Source: an uncultured Oscillochloris sp. (lineage in GTDB: Bacteria > Chloroflexota > Chloroflexia > Chloroflexales > Chloroflexaceae). Taken from it: 5,698 nt of DNA. Positions within the stretch are counted from its first letter, which is position 1. Each line of letters begins with the position of its first letter. The DNA is taken from assembly GCA_903877345.1 (NCBI GenBank), contig CAIRDL010000391.1:1-5698 (forward strand), written 5' to 3'. The position numbers were made by a program, and so were the translations under genes. Positions 1 through 5,040 of the stretch are shown here, piece after piece. A model generated the notes under the pieces. That model was not told the DNA's origin, made no database searches, and saw only the letters and a program-made list of their open reading frames with translations.

Positions 1-2760
1 CCGTGGCGCTTCTGGGCCAGCCTGAGCCTCCGCACGGCGTTGGCCCTGGCGCTCATTCTGGCCGTCGCGGGCGTCCAACTGGTGCTGCCCGTCAAGCGCC
101 TCACCACGGTATTTTTGCTTGATGGAAGCGACTCACTGCCTGCCGCCACGCGGGCGCAGGCCGAGACCTTCATCCAAGCGGCGCTCCAACACATGCCGGA
201 CGACGACCAGGCGGCGATTGTCGTCTTCGGTGGCAATGCGTTGGTTGAACGCGCCCCCAGCGCCGAACGTCGCCTCGGGCGGCTCAGTTCAGTGCCCGTC
301 GCAACGCGCACGAATCTCGAGGCAGCCATCCAACTTGGGCTGGCGCTCTTCCCCGCTGATGCCCAGAAGCGCCTCGTGCTGCTCTCCGACGGCGGCGAGA
401 ACACGGGTCAGGCGGTGGCCGCTGCGCGCCTCGCCGCTGCGCGTGGCATTCCCATTGATATTGCTGACTTGGCTGTCACCACCAGCGATGCCGAGGCGTT
501 GGTGGCACGCCTTGAAGCGCCTGCCCGCGTGCGTGAGGGCCAGACCGCGACGATTAGCGCCAACATCGAAAGTAGCATCGCCCAGATGGCGACGGTGAGC
601 TTGCTTGGTGAGGGTGGCGTCATCGGCACGCCGCAACGGGTCGCGCTCACGCCTGGGGCCAACAGCGTGAGTTTTCCCGTCACCGTCAGTGGCACGGGGT
701 TCCAACGCTTCCGCGTTCAGATTGAACCTGAGCGCGACGGACGAGCGCAGAATAACGAGGCCGCTGCGCTCATTCAGGTGCAAGGCCCGCCCCGTATTTT
801 GCTTGTCGCTGAAGCGGAAGCCGAGGCCGCGCCGCTGCTCAGCGCCCTCCAAGCGACGAACATGATCCCCGAAGTGCGGTCGCCTGCCACAATGCCCACC
901 GACCTCGCGGGTCTGAGCGCCTACGAGGCGGTGGTGCTGGTGAATGTCCCGGCCCGCAACCTCCCCGTCAGTGCGATGGCGGCACTGCCCGCGTATGTGC
1001 GCGACTTGGGCAAGGGTCTGCTGATGGTGGGCGGCAACCAGAGTTTCGGTGTGGGCGGCTACAGTCGCACCACGCTTGAGGAGGCGCTGCCAGTCTATAT
1101 GGATGTGCGCGACCGCCAGGAGCGACCCAATCTGGCCCTCGTCTTTGTCATTGATAAGTCGGGTTCGATGGATGCCTGCCACTGCGCCAGTTCCGACCGG
1201 AGCAGCGCCCAAGTTCAGTCGGTCGGCTCGCGCAAAGTTGACATTGCGAAAGAAGCGGTCGCCCAGGCGGCGGCAATCCTCAGCCCCAAAGACACGCTCG
1301 GCATCGTTGCGTTCGATAGCAGCGCCGTGCAGACGATGCCGCCCACCCAAGGCGCGACGGTGGATCAAGTGGTTGAAGCGATGGCAAGCGTTGAGCCACG
1401 CGGCTCGACCAATGTACAGGCGGGGCTTCAAGAGGCCGCAACGCTGCTGAAAGGCGTGGATGCTCGGCTCAAACACATTATTCTGCTGACCGACGGTTGG
1501 GGCGCGGGCGGCGATCAGTCCGCCTTGGCCCAGCGCTTGCGAAGCGAAGGCGTGACGCTCTCGGTGGTCGCGGCGGGCGGTGGTTCCGCCGATTATCTTG
1601 AGCGGTTGGCGTTGGTGGGCGGGGGGCGCTACTACGCCGCCGCCGATATTGCCGAGGTACCGCAAATCTTTGTGCAGGAAACCATCACGACGGTTGGAAA
1701 CTATTTGATTGAGCGGCCCTTCACGCCGGTTGCCATTGGCACAAGCCCCGTGTTGGCCGGCATCACCAGCCTGCCGAAGCTCTACGGCTTCAACGGCAGC
1801 ACGCTCAAAACGAGCGCCCGTGCGCTGCTTGAAACCGACGACAAACAGCCGCTGCTTGCCACATGGCAGTTTGGCCTGGGGCGCAGTGCTGCTTGGCTTA
1901 GTGATGCGAAAGGCCAATGGGCCGCCGACTGGGTGCGCTGGGCGGAGTTTCCCCGTTTCGCTGGGCAACTCGTGGGGGCGTTGCTGCCTGCCGGTGGCAA
2001 CCAGACGACGAACACCGCGCTGAGTGTGGCGGGCGGCGAGACCACCATCGCCCTCACGACCGGCGCAAGCCAGACCAACCTGACGGTCAATGCCACGCTG
2101 CTCGGCAGCAACAACGTGCGCTATGAGATGCCATTGGCGCAAGTCGGCCCGATGAGCTACCAGGGCCATCTTGCGAGTCCCCCGCCCGGCACCTATTTGG
2201 TGCAAATTAGCGGCAGCGTCGGCCCCCAAATCGTCTTGCAAGAGACGGCAGGTTTGGTGGTGCCCTACTCGTCGGAATACCGGGGGATGCAGGCCAACCC
2301 GGCGCTGCTCGACGAACTAGCCGCACTTTCAGCAGGCACCCGCCTGACGACGGCTGCCGACGCCTTCCGCCCCACGCTGGGCGAGGTGCGGTACGCCCAA
2401 GAGATCGGGCTGCCCCTGTTGTTGCTGGCGTTGTGCCTGTTACCGCTCGACATCGCCCTGCGGCGGCTGATGTTGCGCCGCAGTGATTGGGCGGCGGCGT
2501 GGGCTTGGGCAACGGTGCGCCCCAAGCGTTTGGCCCCCGTCACCCCGGCTGACCCGACCTTTGCCCTGCTCCAAGGGGCCAAGCGGCGCGCCGGAGCGCG
2601 TCTCAGCGGCTACGCGCACCCGCCCCAGGAGGCAGCCCCGCCGCCCGTTGTTCAGCCGACTGCGCCGGTAGCGGCACCGCCCCCAAGCAGCGCCGACCCG
2701 CTGGATCGGCTGCACGCCGCCAAAGCACGGGCCAGGAAACGAGCGGCGGGCGAGGAATAA
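1..2760 (+). CDS. Membrane protein with two VWA domains and a GATase1-like domain (5' partial)
   Basis: The frame is open from base 1, so the start is upstream; the TTG at 40 is internal, because the preceding codons already form part of the N-terminal membrane segment. Of 919 visible residues, about 6-30 are a hydrophobic helix. Residues 33-175 form a VWA domain with a complete MIDAS (D41-x-S43-x-S45, T104, D130). Residues 263-365 resemble the glutamine-amidotransferase-like fold (GATase1_like), including a GLLMVGG strand-turn. Residues 378-555 form a second VWA domain with D385-x-S387-x-S389, T470 and D498. A beta-rich stretch follows, then a C-terminal helix (about 803-822) and a Pro/Ala-rich, basic tail. 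Such proteins occur in Chloroflexota and Actinobacteria and recall BatA/YegL-type membrane VWA proteins. Metal-dependent ligand binding at the cell surface is likely; the partner is unknown. The amidotransferase domain shows no catalytic Cys-His pair that I can identify, so enzymatic activity is doubtful. Confidence 0.9.
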   Translation, partial: PWRFWASLSLRTALALALILAVAGVQLVLPVKRLTTVFLLDGSDSLPAATRAQAETFIQAALQHMPDDDQAAIVVFGGNALVERAPSAERRLGRLSSVPVATRTNLEAAIQLGLALFPADAQKRLVLLSDGGENTGQAVAAARLAAARGIPIDIADLAVTTSDAEALVARLEAPARVREGQTATISANIESSIAQMATVSLLGEGGVIGTPQRVALTPGANSVSFPVTVSGTGFQRFRVQIEPERDGRAQNNEAAALIQVQGPPRILLVAEAEAEAAPLLSALQATNMIPEVRSPATMPTDLAGLSAYEAVVLVNVPARNLPVSAMAALPAYVRDLGKGLLMVGGNQSFGVGGYSRTTLEEALPVYMDVRDRQERPNLALVFVIDKSGSMDACHCASSDRSSAQVQSVGSRKVDIAKEAVAQAAAILSPKDTLGIVAFDSSAVQTMPPTQGATVDQVVEAMASVEPRGSTNVQAGLQEAATLLKGVDARLKHIILLTDGWGAGGDQSALAQRLRSEGVTLSVVAAGGGSADYLERLALVGGGRYYAAADIAEVPQIFVQETITTVGNYLIERPFTPVAIGTSPVLAGITSLPKLYGFNGSTLKTSARALLETDDKQPLLATWQFGLGRSAAWLSDAKGQWAADWVRWAEFPRFAGQLVGALLPAGGNQTTNTALSVAGGETTIALTTGASQTNLTVNATLLGSNNVRYEMPLAQVGPMSYQGHLASPPPGTYLVQISGSVGPQIVLQETAGLVVPYSSEYRGMQANPALLDELAALSAGTRLTTAADAFRPTLGEVRYAQEIGLPLLLLALCLLPLDIALRRLMLRRSDWAAAWAWATVRPKRLAPVTPADPTFALLQGAKRRAGARLSGYAHPPQEAAPPPVVQPTAPVAAPPPSSADPLDRLHAAKARARKRAAGEE

Positions 2761-2886
2761 GGCGTGATGCGTGATGCGTGATGCGTAATGCGTGACACGT
2801 AATGCGTGATCCGTGATCGGTCAGGGCGATGCCCGGTCACGGATCACGGATCACAGGTCACGCATCACGTTGACGGGCGAGGAATA
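2747..2886. repeat. Exact 13-bp direct repeat bracketing the heptamer palindrome
   Basis: The sequence CGGGCGAGGAATA occurs at 2747-2759 and again at 2874-2886, immediately left and right of the heptamer element. The first copy encodes the last residues of the VWA protein and the first two bases of its TAA stop. The second copy would read through to a TAG stop (2885-2887) in the ancestral gene. The arrangement looks like a target-site or slippage duplication produced when the intervening 114 bp arrived. Confidence 0.75.
2760..2873. repeat. Palindromic GCGTGAT heptamer-repeat element
   Basis: Eight tandem 7-bp units with consensus GCGTGAT run from 2762 to 2817, the first three identical. After a 12-bp loop (2821-2832) the array returns in inverted orientation as five units at 2836-2870. 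The arms 2783-2820 and 2833-2870 pair at 31 of 38 positions and the heptamers stay in register. The transcript would form a long imperfect hairpin just after the VWA stop codon and may help termination or 3'-end protection, although no clear T-tract follows. Similar short tandem heptamers are known in heterocystous cyanobacteria (STRR repeats), and similar arrays are, from memory, common between genes in Chloroflexota. Confidence 0.85.
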
Positions 2887-2910
2887 GAGTCTGGCAAACC
2901 GCAAGCTGTC

Positions 2911-2963
2911 TATCATCTACCCTGCCCCAGCGCGAACGTTTGATTCGTTGCAACGAACAAACG
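2911..2963 (+). promoter_or_regulatory. Operator-like dyad, with possible -10, before the glucosaminidase gene
   Basis: Positions 2937-2950 and 2951-2963 are inverted repeats of 13 bp interrupted only by one extra A at 2943. The central 14 bp (2944-2957, TTCGTTGCAACGAA) is a perfect palindrome with no loop, which favours a DNA-binding dimer over an RNA hairpin. It lies 21 bp before the start codon and 8 bp before the SD. A TATCAT at 2911-2916 could be a -10 element, but no convincing -35 sits 17 bp upstream, so the promoter itself is weakly supported. A repressor site downstream of a start point is the simplest reading; the regulator is unknown. Confidence 0.5.
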
Positions 2964-2984
2964 ACACGCTTAGGGAGCAGCACA

Positions 2985-3872
2985 ATGACGACACGACGCC
3001 AGTTCCTCCGCTTGGTGGTCAGCCTGGGGACGCTGGGGGCGCTGGAACGCCTTGGGGTAGCTCGCGCTGAAGGGCCACCGTACCAAATCTATCTACCCAG
3101 TGTAACGATGCCGCCCACACCTTCCCCTGATGTGTCGCCGAGTCCAGAGCCGGTGCCAAGTCCCTCGCCTTCGCCTTCGCCCAGCCCGGAACCTTCACCC
3201 AGTCCGGAACCGACGCCTTCGCCCTCGCCCTCGCCTAGCCCGGAGCCAACGGCGAGTCCTTCGCCGACGCCTATTCCGGGGGACGGGACGAATACTGGGG
3301 GCTACATCCTCGCCACGGCTTCCGGCACCCGTGAACAGGCGATCAACTGGCTGGCGGCGCGTTCGACGCAGTACACGCGCTACGACATCGAGCAAATCGT
3401 GGGTGCCTACGCCCGCATTGGTGATGAGGCGGGCCTCGACTGGTTCCTCGCGCTGGCCCAAAGCGCCCACGAAACGGGCAGCCTGACTTCGTGGTGGTGT
3501 GCGCGCCCACGGCGCAACCCAGCGGGCCTCGCGGTGACGGGCCGAACGCTGCCGGGTGTCCCCGATATGCCGCCCGGTCAGCACTGGGCCTGGGACGGTC
3601 TGCTCTGGCGCGAAGGGATCAGCTTCGCGGCGTGGGATGCCGACGCGATCTCGGCGCACTTGGGGCGGCTGTTGGCCTATGCGCTGCCGACCGGGGCGGG
3701 CAGCGACCGGCAACGTGTTTTGATTGACTATGCCTTGGCGCTACGCCCGTTGGGATCGGCCAATCGCGGCGTCGCCCAGACCTACACCGACCTGAACGGA
3801 CGCTGGGCCGTACCCGGCACCGACTATGGGCAACGCATCCTCGACCTCGCGGCGCGGATGCGGGCCGGGTGA
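2985..3872 (+). CDS. Tat-exported putative glucosaminidase with a Pro/Ser-rich spacer
   Basis: This 295-residue protein starts at ATG 2985, which follows an AGGGAG SD (2972-2977) with 7-nt spacing; an upstream in-frame TTG at 2940 lacks an SD and would bury the signal peptide. Residues 1-28 form a Tat signal (TRRQFLRL with R4-R5, a mildly hydrophobic core, ARA cleavage after 28). The mature start carries YLPSV (36-40), a motif I recall from many Chloroflexota surface proteins. Residues 43-97 are a Pro/Ser/Glu spacer, suited to crossing a wall or surface layer. Residues 105-293 resemble peptidoglycan-lysing glucosaminidase (GH73-like) domains: LALAQSAHETG supplies candidate catalytic Glu163, followed by RRNPAGLAVTG (176-186), where the family commonly has an N-P/N-A-G-I motif. 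It probably cleaves N-acetylglucosamine-containing wall glycans outside the cell. The substrate is inferred. Stem-loops follow the TGA stop. Confidence 0.8.
   Translation: MTTRRQFLRLVVSLGTLGALERLGVARAEGPPYQIYLPSVTMPPTPSPDVSPSPEPVPSPSPSPSPSPEPSPSPEPTPSPSPSPSPEPTASPSPTPIPGDGTNTGGYILATASGTREQAINWLAARSTQYTRYDIEQIVGAYARIGDEAGLDWFLALAQSAHETGSLTSWWCARPRRNPAGLAVTGRTLPGVPDMPPGQHWAWDGLLWREGISFAAWDADAISAHLGRLLAYALPTGAGSDRQRVLIDYALALRPLGSANRGVAQTYTDLNGRWAVPGTDYGQRILDLAARMRAG
3120..3285 (+). repeat. Low-complexity Ser-Pro codon repeat inside the glucosaminidase gene
   Basis: This stretch is built of hexanucleotide-like (TCG/AGT)-(CCT/CCG/CCC) codon pairs giving Ser-Pro, with Glu-Pro and Thr-Pro interspersed. 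Longer near-copies such as CCCAGCCCGGAACC and CCTAGCCCGGAGCC recur at 3180 and 3235. It is a coding microsatellite-like spacer whose length is expected to vary between strains by slippage. Confidence 0.8.
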
Positions 3873-3926
3873 ACAACAACCCCTTGGCGAATAGTGTAAC
3901 GGCAACATTTATGCCGAGCTAAACGC

Positions 3927-3962
3927 AGGCGCTTTACCGCATCACCGTGCGGCAAAGCGCCT
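3927..3962 (+). terminator. Stem-loop after the glucosaminidase gene
   Basis: Arms 3927-3941 and 3948-3962 pair over 15 positions with one A-C mismatch (a G-U pair if transcribed from the minus strand) around a 6-nt loop. A smaller 5-bp hairpin (3900-3904 with 3912-3916) precedes it. No T-tract follows directly (the nearest is TTTTT at 3978-3982), so it is either an inefficient intrinsic terminator or an RNA 3'-end stabiliser separating the glucosaminidase gene from the promoter downstream. Confidence 0.55.
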
Positions 3963-3985
3963 TATCGTGCGGGCAGGTTTTTCGC

Positions 3986-4014
3986 TTGACGTGCATCCTG
4001 CCGGGGTGTATACT
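3986..4014 (+). promoter_or_regulatory. Strong sigma70-type promoter
   Basis: TTGACG (3986-3991) and TATACT (4009-4014) are separated by exactly 17 bp; each matches the consensus at five of six positions. The predicted start point is near 4021. A 6-bp dyad, GGCAGG (3972-3977) with CCTGCC (3997-4002), surrounds the -35 box. The region is also less GC-rich than the flanking genes, as expected for a promoter. It would drive the leader or small-RNA unit and possibly the SWIM gene. Confidence 0.75.
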
Positions 4015-4020
4015 AAGCCC

Positions 4021-4067
4021 ACGTTAACGTCCCCTTAACCAATCGTAAAGGAGCTTTGCGTTAACGC
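4021..4067. promoter_or_regulatory. Twin CGTTAACG palindromes at the predicted start site
   Basis: ACGTTAACGT (4021-4030) and GCGTTAACGC (4058-4067) are both perfect 10-bp palindromes sharing the 8-bp core CGTTAACG, with centres 37 bp apart. The first begins at the predicted +1 position. Paired identical palindromes here suggest an operator for a dimeric regulator. The second is also enclosed in a CTTTGC/GCAAAG stem (4054-4059 with 4070-4075), so an RNA role is possible. Confidence 0.45.
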
Positions 4068-4306
4068 TTGCAAAGTACTCGTACAAATCTGGTAGTACCT
4101 ATGGTAATCAGGCGGTACGGCTTACCAGTGCGGAACTGACCGTTTTGGTAGTTGCTACATCGGGTAAAACCAGCCTGTGGACTGACGCTAAGACCGTCCT
4201 TGGATGGCGCGTTGGGGTGGAGCAGGAACTTTTAGGTGGTTGGAGTAATCATCTAGAAAGTAGCATCTGAGGTGGGGGCAAAAAGCACAAGCAGGCGGTT
4301 TTTCTA

Positions 4307-4349
4307 AGGGGCGGCGCGGGCAGAAGCCTGCTGCCGCCTCTGTTGTTTT
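4307..4349 (+). terminator. Strong intrinsic terminator upstream of the SWIM gene
   Basis: Arms 4307-4321 and 4326-4341 form a GC-rich stem of 15 pairs, including two G-U pairs and one bulged T (4332), closed by an AGAA loop (4322-4325). It is followed by GTTGTTTT (4342-4349). An upstream segment, AGCAGGC (4290-4296), is exactly complementary to 4326-4332 in the 3' arm, so an alternative antiterminator pairing is possible. The position between promoter and SWIM gene fits attenuation. Confidence 0.75.
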
Positions 4350-4369
4350 GCGAAGCTTTAAAGGTGACT

Positions 4370-4407
4370 GCGTTGGACTAGAGCTAGTTCAAACGCCAAT
4401 TAGGAGG
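4370..4407 (+). promoter_or_regulatory. SD-adjacent hairpin and consensus ribosome-binding site of the SWIM gene
   Basis: GCGTT-GG-ACTA (4370-4380) pairs with TAGT-TC (4385-4390) and AACGC (4392-4396), leaving one bulged A (4391) and a GAGC loop. The stem ends 5 nt before AGGAGG (4402-4407), which sits 6 nt before ATG 4414. The perfect SD decides the start. The hairpin may keep the SD clear, or may respond to folding changes in the leader. Confidence 0.6.
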
Positions 4408-4413
4408 AATCCG

Positions 4414-4713
4414 ATGCATTCAGATCTGATCGGCAAAGTCGAGAAGGCGCGCCGCTATGCTGAGGAGCCCGAGCGGATTAAGTTTGATGAACTGCGGGCG
4501 ACCTTTCATGGTGGGAACAGCAACCACACCATTACACTGAAGGACGGTCACTGGGGCTGCGACTGCGCGTTTTTTCACACCTGGGGTACCTGCGCCCATG
4601 TGATGGCAATGCAGCGGATCCTTAACCCGATGCTTACCGCCGAGGCCCGCCAGGCAGAACTTGCGTTGGGCGGACATAACGACTCCTCCAACGCTCCTGC
4701 GGGGGTAGCGTAA
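4414..4713 (+). CDS. Small stand-alone SWIM zinc-finger protein
   Basis: This 99-residue protein starts at ATG 4414, 6 nt after AGGAGG; an in-frame TTG at 4348 lies in the terminator tail and is rejected. Residues 47-62 carry the SWIM signature C49-x-C51-x8-C60-x-H62, expected to bind one zinc ion. SWIM domains normally form part of larger proteins (SWI2/SNF2 ATPases, MuDR transposases, plant FAR1), where they bind DNA or proteins; here the finger is almost the entire protein. The N-terminal 25 residues are charged and helical-looking, a basic beta segment (26-46) leads into the finger, and the tail (85-99) looks disordered. There is no signal peptide, so it is cytoplasmic. It is probably a small DNA- or protein-binding adaptor; the target is unknown. 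It is preceded by a long structured leader with a terminator and followed by its own stem-loop. Confidence 0.88.
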   Translation: MHSDLIGKVEKARRYAEEPERIKFDELRATFHGGNSNHTITLKDGHWGCDCAFFHTWGTCAHVMAMQRILNPMLTAEARQAELALGGHNDSSNAPAGVA

Positions 4714-4747
4714 CGTTACGGGCTCTTCAGGAATTGCCGTGAAGAGC
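4709..4747 (+). terminator. Palindrome and terminator-like hairpin after the SWIM gene
   Basis: CGTAACGTTACG (4709-4720) is a perfect 12-bp palindrome overlapping the TAA stop. Just downstream, GCTCTTCA (4722-4729) pairs perfectly with TGAAGAGC (4740-4747) around a 10-nt loop, followed by TTGTGTT. The T-run is short, so termination may be partial. Confidence 0.55.
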
Positions 4748-4865
4748 TTGTGTTCGCATAGTCCAGCCTGCGGCATCAGAGAGCCTCGCAAGAAATGCGC
4801 CTGTGCCTACGATTTTAGCCCTTCCCGAAGCCGAATAACCTGATTGTCAACCACGGCAATTCCTG
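4728..4865. repeat. Exact 14-bp inverted repeat spanning 110 bp
   Basis: CAGGAATTGCCGTG (4728-4741) is the exact reverse complement of CACGGCAATTCCTG (4852-4865). The left copy forms the loop and inner closing pairs of the hairpin after the SWIM gene, so in RNA the loop could pair with the downstream copy instead. By base composition alone such a match would be expected well under once per window. Confidence 0.6.
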
Positions 4866-5040
4866 GAGATCCAGAATCTAGGGGCTTTCACAGCTGGGGT
4901 GAAGGAACGCCGGTCAGGGCACTCAACCAATAAACCTGCAGGCTACGAAGCCCACTGAAGCAGACTCGCTGAGCCTTCTTCAGTGGGCTTCGTTACCCGT
5001 AGCCCGAGGCTTCAGCCTCCCGGCGCGTGACCTGTTAGGG
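4748..5040. other. Non-coding stretch between SWIM and aminotransferase genes
   Basis: I see no convincing gene here on either strand: no open frame has an SD and plausible codon use, and no tRNA is recognisable. The left part has small local hairpins, such as CTTTCAC (4885-4891) with GTGAAGG (4899-4905) and CTGG/CCAG at 4863-4873. The right part holds the REP-like inverted repeats listed separately. The base composition is less GC-rich than in the flanking coding regions. Confidence 0.6.
4941..5026. repeat. REP-like hairpin cluster
   Basis: ACGAAGCCCACTGAAG (4945-4960) and CTTCAGTGGGCTTCGT (4978-4993) form a perfect 16-bp inverted repeat with a 17-nt loop. Outer bases GGCT (4941-4944) can also pair with AGCC (5001-5004), leaving TACCCGT unpaired. 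A second short hairpin, GAGGC-TTCA-GCCTC, follows directly within CCCGAGGCTTCAGCCTCCCGG. Both have the look of repetitive extragenic palindromes, which are often moved by Y1 (TnpA-REP) transposases; no such transposase is in the window. It could also serve as a bidirectional transcription barrier between convergent genes. Confidence 0.65.

Larger units (their letters stand above)
4021..4349 (+). ncRNA. Candidate structured small RNA or attenuator leader of the SWIM gene
   Basis: A unit of about 330 nt runs from the predicted start of a near-consensus promoter to a strong intrinsic terminator. Local structure includes CTTTGC/GCAAAG (4054-4075), a two-part stem in which CTGGTA (4089-4094) pairs with TACCAG (4123-4128) and the adjacent GTACC (4095-4099) pairs with GGTAC (4114-4118), and a GTTTT/AAAAC stem near 4141-4170 enclosing GTAG/CTAC. 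I do not see the signatures of tmRNA, RNase P RNA, SRP RNA, T-box or a familiar riboswitch. Because the SWIM start codon lies only 65 nt beyond the terminator on the same strand, it may be a conditional leader; alternatively it is a free-standing RNA. One frame (4049-4270) is also open but has no usable start near its SD-like AAAGGAG. Identity is unknown. Confidence 0.5.

Noticed and set aside
289..2241. A 650-codon open frame on the minus strand inside the VWA gene.
   Set aside because: It is antisense to a gene with clear domain motifs, its translation is rich in His, Arg and Gln with no domain features, and long antisense frames are common in GC-rich genes.
2652..2840. A 62-codon minus-strand frame translating the heptamers as repeating SRITHHASRIT-like peptides.
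   Set aside because: The peptide periodicity is only the heptamer DNA repeat read in frame; there is no SD and it overlaps the VWA gene.
2762..2870. Possible CRISPR array.
   Set aside because: The units are 7 bp with no spacers and reverse orientation midway.
2940..2984. Upstream TTG start for the glucosaminidase gene.
   Set aside because: It lies inside the dyad, lacks an SD, and would place 15 charged residues before the Tat motif; ATG 2985 has both an SD and a proper signal peptide.
4101..4139. A 12-residue upstream peptide starting at ATG 4101.
   Set aside because: There is no SD and the ATG lies in the loop of a predicted stem (4089-4128).
4021..4349. tmRNA, RNase P RNA, SRP RNA or T-box leader.
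   Set aside because: None of the conserved sequence signatures of these families is visible; GGTGG-like strings occur but not the T-box consensus.
4348..4413. TTG 4348 as the start of the SWIM protein.
   Set aside because: It is within the terminator T-tract, has no SD, and the ATG at 4414 has a consensus AGGAGG at ideal spacing.
4843..4848. TTGACA on the minus strand (complement of TGTCAA near 4845) as a -35 box.
   Set aside because: No acceptable -10 lies 16-18 bp away and no gene follows on that strand.
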